The notes beneath the pieces are model-generated. The model saw only the letters and a list, made by a program, of their open reading frames with translations, was not told the DNA's origin and ran no database searches. Source: Populus alba (lineage: Eukaryota > Streptophyta > Magnoliopsida > Malpighiales > Salicaceae). Taken from it: a DNA stretch of 64,000 nt. A program made the translations under genes and the position numbers. Shown piece by piece: positions 57,371 through 64,000 of the stretch. Each line of letters begins with the position of its first letter. The stretch's first letter is position 1. The stretch covers positions 12,863,875-12,927,874 of the forward strand of contig NC_133300.1 of NCBI RefSeq assembly GCF_005239225.2, given 5' to 3'.

Positions 57371-57732
57371 GAGGTGCTTGCAGGTAGTGAGCATGGGGGT
57401 TGAGGTTAAGGTGGTGTTTAGGGTTTGAATTATGGGAGAAGGTAAGGGGTTATGGTTTGTCGGATTAGGTGAGCGGCAAGGTTGTTAAAATCATGATTTT
57501 AACATAGCACAGAAAATGCAATATAAATTTGGATCGTAAAATCATAAGGAATTTTAAAATATATTAACAAAAAATTCATGTTTCAAATAAAAATTCATAC
57601 ATAGTTCAAGCACCTGAAAATACATATTTCAAATAAAAATTCATATATAGTTCAAGCATCTTAAAATACATGATTCAAATAAAAATTCATATATAATTTA
57701 AATAACTTTTCATTAGCTAATAATTAACAATT

Positions 57733-59195
57733 TTAAAACAAACAATTTGCTAGTGTGTCATGTAAATTAAAACCAATTTCAATGCTTTCATCTTCCTCAT
57801 TATTCCTCAGACATTCATCAATATCATTAGCATCAAAAGCATTATTAGTATCACTACTAGTACCAACACCAATATCATCAATTTGAATCTTCAAATCATC
57901 TTTAGTACCATGACTCTCCATTTCAACATCATTAGGAATTTCTTCTTCATCACTTTCATCTTCATTACCATTTTTTCTATGTTGCACTGTCAATAGCACC
58001 AAGCAAATCAATGTTCAAATGTTTTTCTCCCTCGGTTATCCAATCATCATCAGATGAAAGATCATCTTTTACACCAAAATCATCAGCTTGCTTTTTTACT
58101 TGATTATTATTCAATTTCAGATTGCACATTACAAATATCAAGTCATTCATTTTTCTCTGGTGCAAATGATTTCTTCATTTTGTATGAACCTAAATAAACA
58201 ATTCAAATTTATAAGATTTTTATCAAATATTTCAACATTTAAAATAATAAAATACAAAAAAAACTCACAATTTCAAATGCACTCCAATTATGCTCATATC
58301 TAGATGAAGTACAAGTCAAGCTTGGAACTCGGATTGCAAACCTTTGTAATTCTGGACATTCATCCCTATAAGAATCCCACCATTGAGTTGGGGTTTTTTT
58401 TTATCTCTTGTTGTCTTGGCAGCCTCAATGCCATACAATCATTTTGCATCCTTGAATGATTCAAGTTGCAAGTCAATTTTGTACCTTTCACTTGCATTAG
58501 ACACCATCCTTTCTAAGCATTGATATAATCCAATTTTAATGTTAGCATTAACCTTAAAATTAGGATTATAATGATAATGAGGATTCAAATAATAAGTTGC
58601 TGTATGTAAGGGTTTGTGGAGTTGAAATTCATATCTTGTATCAACAATATTCCATATAGGTATATAACTATATATATATATATATAAAACAATAAAAATA
58701 TCATTATAATTTAGGAATATCTCAATTGGAAGTATCTCTAAAGACATTCATATTAATAAATGACAACATTTGAAATAAAAATTAGCAAGATATATACATT
58801 TTTTTCACAGAACCAAAATTCACTTGTATCTTCTCTTTTGCTTCATCTATTGCTTTATATATAAAACTCATAGCTAGTTTCTCATCTGAATCAACTAATC
58901 AAAAAACTTCAATTAGAGGATACACTGCCTTAATACATATAGTGACATCATGTCAAAACCTACTGTTCAAAACATAATTTTGAATTTGTTTCCCTTCTTC
59001 TATTCTTGCAAACCTACATGAACTCCACTGTTTGGAAGTAAACATAATCATCAACTGTATTTTATGATCATTCAAACATCCCAGAGTCAAATATGTAGTA
59101 GCAAATCGAGTGGCAGCAGGCCTAATTAAATCCCTTCCTTTCATAAAGTGCCTTAGCATATTAAGAGAGATATTATGTAAATGATTACACATACT
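57733..59195 (-). pseudogene. hAT-family transposase relic (DUF659/dimerisation type)
   Basis: The minus strand reads in order: RDLIRPAATRFATTYLTLGC, LNDHKIQLMIMFTSKQWSSC, RFARIEEGKQIQNYVLNSRF (59,192-58,953); ESDEKLAMSF then IYKAIDEAKEK traces; LHTATYYLNPHYHYNPNF and ERMVSNASERYKIDLQLESF (58,747-58,439), IEAAKTTRDKK; then MHQRKMNDLIFVMCNLKLNN and SDDDWITEG; then an acidic tail (NEDESDEEEIPNDVE). This matches plant hAT transposases. The N-terminal BED zinc finger and DDE front part are missing, and stops are frequent. Confidence 0.82.
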
Positions 59196-59204
59196 TTGGA
59201 TATA

Positions 59205-59381
59205 AGATCTATAATATATGTGATGATATGTACAAGACTAGATATATCTTATGCTTTCATCATCACGAGTAAATACGAATCTAATCCAAGTTAGAATCAC
59301 TGGAAGATAGTTAAAAATATTATTAAACACTTAAGAATAATGAAAAATAGTTTTTTGGTTTACGAGGAAGATGAATTAATG
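59205..59381 (+). pseudogene. Small Copia RNase H-proximal fragment
   Basis: The plus strand reads IIYVMICTRLDISYAFIITS, KYESNPS, a stop, then NHWKIVKNIIKHLRIMKNSF and LVYEEDELM. This is the CTRPDxxYA...SNP..HW..VK segment of Copia pol. It joins directly to the truncated hAT relic. No LTR is nearby. Confidence 0.8.
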
Positions 59382-60582
59382 TTTTTCAAACCCTGCATCT
59401 CAACAAACCAACTGATTGATTCCTCAGCATGGCCATGAAGAGCCAACCCTCCTATAATGTTGCAACATCTTTCTCTCTCGTCTTCAAATATCCTATGAAA
59501 TTATATAATATTTTTATACTTTATTTTTCTAATATTACAACACACACTAACTATACTTTTAATATTAATTTTACATGTAACTATTGTAATAACTTATTTT
59601 TTATCCTTTTCCGAATATTTTCAAATATTTTTAAGAAACTGAACAAATTTATATATTGATTTTTTAAAAGTTTTTATAAATTTTCAAATATTAACTATTT
59701 CCTACAAAATTTTATACTTGTACATATTTTATTTTATTTTAAGTAGGTAGGAACAATAAAAAAAATTGAGTGCAAGCATATTTTTACTTAGTTTTATATT
59801 GTTCACAAATTAACACCAATATAAATTTAAGCTTTCCTTTGAATTCTTATATTCTTATATCTTCAGTTTCATTTGTTTTTTATTTTCTTCATTAATAAAT
59901 CAAATATCTCTTTAATAAGCCTCACAATATCTACATCATCCCCTTTACCTATAAATAAAAAACCCAAAAAAAAACCTTGTTATCTATTTCAAAAGTCTTA
60001 CAATACCTCTAACTTTCTCCTTTTTATTTTGACATGTAACCTATAGAGATGTGGGAAAAGAGGAGCAAGAAAAGCATATCTATAACCATGAAAAGGCTAC
60101 ATTTATATTATTTTTTAACCTAAGATAATTGTAGATTGTCTTCATATTTTTATTTGTAATAAAAGATAAAAATAGATGATAAGGGGCAGTTGTATGAATT
60201 TCATATGGTTTTAATTTGATCATTATTGTCATTATTGGAACACCTATGTAAGTCATATTCAAATTATATATTTGGTATTTAACTTATTAATTACTTAATT
60301 ATATTTCAACAACTATACAACTATATATGTTAATTGTTTTCCATGTCATTTTGATAAAAATGAATGCTATAAATTTTATTGGTTTTCTATATTTTTAAAT
60401 AGTTTTCATATAATAACTTAATTATTAAATAATTTGATCTATAATTTTTTATTACATTTTCATTTTTTTCTTTAAAAATAAGTTGTCTTTAACATTGATT
60501 ATCAATTATTCAAAGAAACAAAACCAATAAAGAAACATAACATATGTTAATTTTATCCATATAGAACTATATTAGTCCATCG

Positions 60583-60587
<5 letters not shown>
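59382..60587. other. Gene-free AT-rich DNA
   Basis: No supported gene. ORFs at 59,429-59,659 and 60,080-60,262 are Asn/Phe/Ile-rich translations without family resemblance. Confidence 0.4.
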
Positions 60588-60630
<43 letters not shown>

Positions 60631-60775
60631 ATTTACTAACATATCACTAATTAGTGTTTGATTATTGTCCTCGGATAAAAGAGAAAGGGACAATAGAGAT
60701 ATAAACATATTTAGTTGACGATACAAAGACAAAGACATACAAAAAAAAAATACACCTCTGAGAGTGTTATTATTA

Positions 60776-60812
<37 letters not shown>

Positions 60813-60959
60813 CAATTTACTAACATATCACTAATTAGTGTTTGATTATTGTCCCCAGATAAAAGAGAAAGGGACAACAGAGATATAAACATATTTAGTT
60901 GACGATACAAAGACAAAGACATACAAAAAAAAATACACCTCTGAGAGTGTTATTATTAT
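60588..60959. repeat. 184-bp tandem duplication with (AT)n runs
   Basis: ATCAATTTACTAACATATCA occurs at about 60,627 and 60,811, followed by near-identical sequence through GAGAGTGTTATTATTA. Each copy is preceded by an (AT)n tract (60,588-60,628 and 60,783-60,810). One clear substitution is CCTCGGATAA versus CCCCAGATAA. No coding content. Confidence 0.9.
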
Positions 60960-62640
60960 ATTTTTAGAATATGATCTTAAGTAATGCTTAGGTTATAGGG
61001 TGTGAGGGTCAACTCATGACTTGATTTAACCTAAATTAAAAATTTTAAAGGATCAAAACGATGTTATTTTGATAAAAATAATAATAAAAAAATCAAATAG
61101 TTTTTTACATGTGTTTTACCCTAGATTGACATGATCCTGAGTCAACTCAAGTTTTAAAGCTGGTCAACCCGGGTTTTAGACAAAGTCAAGTTGGGTTAAT
61201 TCTTCCTTTACTTTCTATTAAACTTGGACTGGTCCAGACCCTATATTGGTTGTGACCCAGGATGGTCGAGTCATAGATTAACCTGCTAGGTCAGTATGTG
61301 TTTTATAAATAGAGTTGCTTTACTATTTTCAACACTTAATATAAACTAAAGTCATAAAAAAATATCTATTTTTTTATTATATAAGTTTGATAGTAACACA
61401 TAATTTTGTCCTGTACATTATCACTAAACATAATTTTTCCTTCATCTCTCATTCTATTTTGTCTTTTCTATCTTTGTTATCTCCATTATTTCCATCTCTT
61501 GTGTGTCTTAGAATAGTAATCAAATGTTACCTTTACTTACAAGTGTGAAAATCAAACAAATGTAACATTTTAAATTGTAAATGGAAAGCTTAACAAAAGC
61601 TAAATAAAAGTTTAAAATGTAAATTTTAACAAATTAGAAATCAAAATTTTAATTATGAATAAGTTGTAGGGGCATAAAGACTAGTATGACACTAGATTGG
61701 TGGCTTGTGCTTCATTATAGGCTGAGTTGACTTTTTTGTAACCTAAAGTGTTGCTAGTGTGTTTTAAGATAAAAAATAATAATCATAACTTGAGTTAAAG
61801 ACCTTAATGCTAAAGGATAAATATGAAAAGAACTTAAAAAATAAAAAAGCTTTGACCTAATCTAAGGTAATATGGTAAACTTGTGATCCGAATTGTGAGA
61901 CTAAAACATCTCATATAAAAGCATATAGAAAAAAATAAAAAAAAAATCAATATTTAATAAACTCAACATCAAAGGTTGAAATCGATAAAGAAAATAGGTG
62001 AAAAATCAATTAAAAATAAGACCGATGTCAACTCAAGTTAACATCTTATACATATGATCCAGATTATGAGACAAAGATGACCTCATTAAAAAAAGTAGCG
62101 AAGCTCAATCCCCAACAATCTATTATCAAAGGCTAAAAAAAGGAGAAAAGGTATTTAATTTTAGAAAATGATAAAAAATAATAATAAAAAGAATGTAGAA
62201 CAAATTTGACATAGAAATAAAATAAAATGATGTAAAAGCTTTGAGTCAATCCGAGTTAACATGACAATATATGTGACCCAAATTGTGAGGCCAAGTTATC
62301 ATCATAGAAAGAAAAACAAAAAAAAATAAAGAAACTTAATCTTAACTAAATATTGAATGGTGAAAATTGAAAAATTAAATGGGTGAAAAAAAAAAACATA
62401 AAAAAAGACTAATATCAATCAAGGTTAAGATTTTATACCTATGACTAGGATCATGATACCGGGATAACCACACTAAAAAATAATTAAAAAAACCCAATTC
62501 TAAGCAGATAATTAAAAAGTATATATTAAACTAGAAATCAAGGCACTTTTTAAAAAAAATAAAAATAAAAATCAAATTTGACATAAAAAGTAAATTAAAT
62601 CAAACGACAAGAGATGAAATTGAAAAACAAGTTTATTTAA
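60960..62640. repeat. Degenerate dispersed repeat with about 180-210-bp internal units
   Basis: 61.0-61.3 kb contains GGTCAACTCATGACTTG, GGTCAACCCGGGTTTTAGAC and GACCCAGGATGGTCGAGTC. From 61,840 to 62,560 four diverged units each contain a form of GTTAACAT..TATGTGATCC, then AATTGTGAGAC, at about 61,880, 62,062, 62,272 and 62,450. Related phrases occur inverted at 43.1-43.4 kb. I recognise the type as common in poplar intergenic DNA but cannot classify it. Confidence 0.5.
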
Positions 62641-62810
62641 AAATAAAAAAGGACTAAATCTGATATAAAAATCAAATACAACAAAATACTAAAAGATAAA
62701 ATTGAAATATATAATAAATAAAAAAAAGGAATCAAAACAAATAAAGAACAATAAGAAGAAAATGGAGTAAAACCTTTGATTTTAGTTAGGTTGACATAAT
62801 CGCAACCTTG

Positions 62811-63042
62811 TTTGTTTTTACGTTTCAAAAGTGCTTTTAAAAAATTTTAATTTTTTTTATTTGCTTCAAATTAATATTTGTTTGGTGTTTTCATATAAAA
62901 AAATTTTGATAATTTTTTTTTTATTTTGATGTGCTAATGTTAAAAATAATTTTTAAAATATATAAAAAAATTATTTTGATACATTTCTGAGTGAAAAGCA
63001 ATTTGAAAAGCAACCATAACTACACCCTCAAACACGTTAAGG
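62811..63042. mobile_element. Fold-back MITE, copy 7
   Basis: The left arm is TTCAAAAGTGCTTTTAAAAA and the right arm GTGAAAAGCAATTTGAAAAG followed by CAACCATAACTACACCCTCA and AACACG. The middle has TTTTGATGTGCTAATGTTAA. Both arms are recognisable. Confidence 0.6.
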
Positions 63043-63784
63043 AAGAGAGAGAAAAATAATGGGGAGGAAAAAATTCAACCATCGCATAACCACCGCAAAA
63101 AGCTCTACATGCATTGTCTAATTGGATGCGCCTTCATGTGAGGTGTCGGAGGAGAAGGCGGTTGATTGTTTTTTACAGCTAGGAGGCATTGTAGACATGG
63201 CTCAAAAGGCACGAGTGTCTCCCATCTGTTGTTGTATGTAACACCTTTTTTTTTCTATTTAATTTATTAAAAGCCCTAAGTGTCTTTGACCTCATATGAT
63301 ATTAATAAAAAACCACCATAACAAAAAATAAAAATCTCATTAACATAAGATATAGATGTTTTGCTTTTAATAACATCTTTGTAATTACATAATGCAAATA
63401 ATGATAAAGAAAACTGAAAATATCATTTTATTTAACTTTTAAAGGTATTTTAAATGTTATTTTGTGTAAAAAATAAAAATAAAGAGATTATTCTACCCCT
63501 ATTCAATATAGTAGTGACAAATAGATCTCATTAAAAAAAAATGACGATTTTATACCTAAAAACACGTTATATAGTTTTTATTATTAAAAATAAAATATTC
63601 ATTTTATTATGTGAATACATACTTAAAAATAAAAACCCTAATGCATATATATTTTTGTTAATAAATTTTCAAATTCAAATTGAAAGAAAATTAAATTATT
63701 ATTTAAATTTTTTTGTGTTAAAATATCAAAAACTTATAATTTTAATAAAAATGTAGGATCTTCGTATCTTATTTAATAAGCTTT
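63043..63784. other. Gene-free DNA before the right edge
   Basis: A slightly G/C-richer patch at 63,060-63,230 has no convincing ORF. The rest is AT-rich. The ORF at 63,541-63,756 is Lys/Ile/Leu low-complexity. Confidence 0.35.
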
Positions 63785-63985
63785 TTATAAAGTATTCTTT
63801 TCCTCGTCGATCAAGTATTGTCGTCTATTTCTGTTAGACGACAAGTCGTTTAGAGGGAATTCAAAGTTCTCTTCTTCCACTGCACACGGCATTCGTTCCA
63901 AAAGGCAGATACCGAGCAAATGGAGGCATGAAATCGAGAAGTAGAAGCAAGCTTCTCTGCAATCAAATGCTGCAAAACCTATCAT
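63785..63985 (-). CDS. Possible terminal exon of a gene continuing past the window
   Basis: A minus-strand ORF of 66 residues contains PCAVEEENFEFPLNDLSSNR. Base composition changes sharply from AT-rich repeat to balanced at about 63,795, as at an exon or gene edge. I recognise no domain. It may instead be a transposon end or chance. Confidence 0.2.
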   Translation of the reverse strand: MIGFAAFDCREACFYFSISCLHLLGICLLERMPCAVEEENFEFPLNDLSSNRNRRQYLIDEEKNTL

Positions 63986-64000
63986 ATTTCACCTCCAATA

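Overview
This window is nuclear DNA of a flowering plant, most likely a poplar or close relative (Salicaceae). The reasons are two plant RNA-binding-protein genes with spliced exons, strongly A/T-rich intergenic DNA, nested LTR retrotransposons, LINE and hAT remnants, and at least seven copies of a fold-back MITE type that I associate with poplar. The genus is inferred from recall; no search was possible. I see no rRNA, tRNA, CRISPR array or bacterial-type operon.

Layout. 1.6-6.8 kb (minus): a complete ten-exon gene for a polypyrimidine-tract-binding protein of the PTB3 type (three RRMs), with one GC-AG intron and a MITE in a long intron. 7.1-9.6 kb: intergenic DNA with three MITE copies and a 213-bp tandem duplication. 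9.6-26.6 kb: a nested transposon block. A decayed minus-strand Copia element is interrupted by a plus-strand Gypsy-type LTR, which is itself interrupted by a minus-strand Gypsy (Tat/Ogre-like) element. About 3.75 kb of this block occurs twice, 8,323 bp apart. One copy carries the 3' LTR plus internal pol region, the other a solo LTR with a GTTAC target-site duplication. The internal region holds two unusual arrays of short hairpins. 26.6-34.4 kb: older LTR-derived and low-complexity DNA. 34.8-38.1 kb (plus): a complete gene for a four-KH-domain RNA-binding protein with a 5'UTR intron and promoter elements.

38.1-47 kb: mostly gene-free, with MITEs and one weak small ORF. 47.1-57.4 kb: minus-strand LINE fragments on both sides of a Copia cluster. 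That cluster has a minus-strand copy, a plus-strand partial copy forming a 1.4-kb inverted repeat with it, and a plus-strand internally deleted copy sharing the middle LTR. 57.7-59.4 kb: a dead hAT transposase and a small Copia fragment. 59.4-64 kb: AT-rich repeats, a 184-bp tandem duplication, a degenerate repeat array, a MITE and a possible terminal exon at the edge.

Only the PTB-like and KH-domain genes look functional. Both encode nuclear or cytoplasmic RNA-binding regulators and are transcribed independently, about 28 kb apart. The most unusual material is in the Gypsy block: a three-hairpin repeat whose stems covary while the loop stays fixed, an insertion consisting of one LTR plus an 18-nt primer-binding site flanked by a 31-bp target repeat, and a possible haplotype or assembly join between a full element and its solo LTR.
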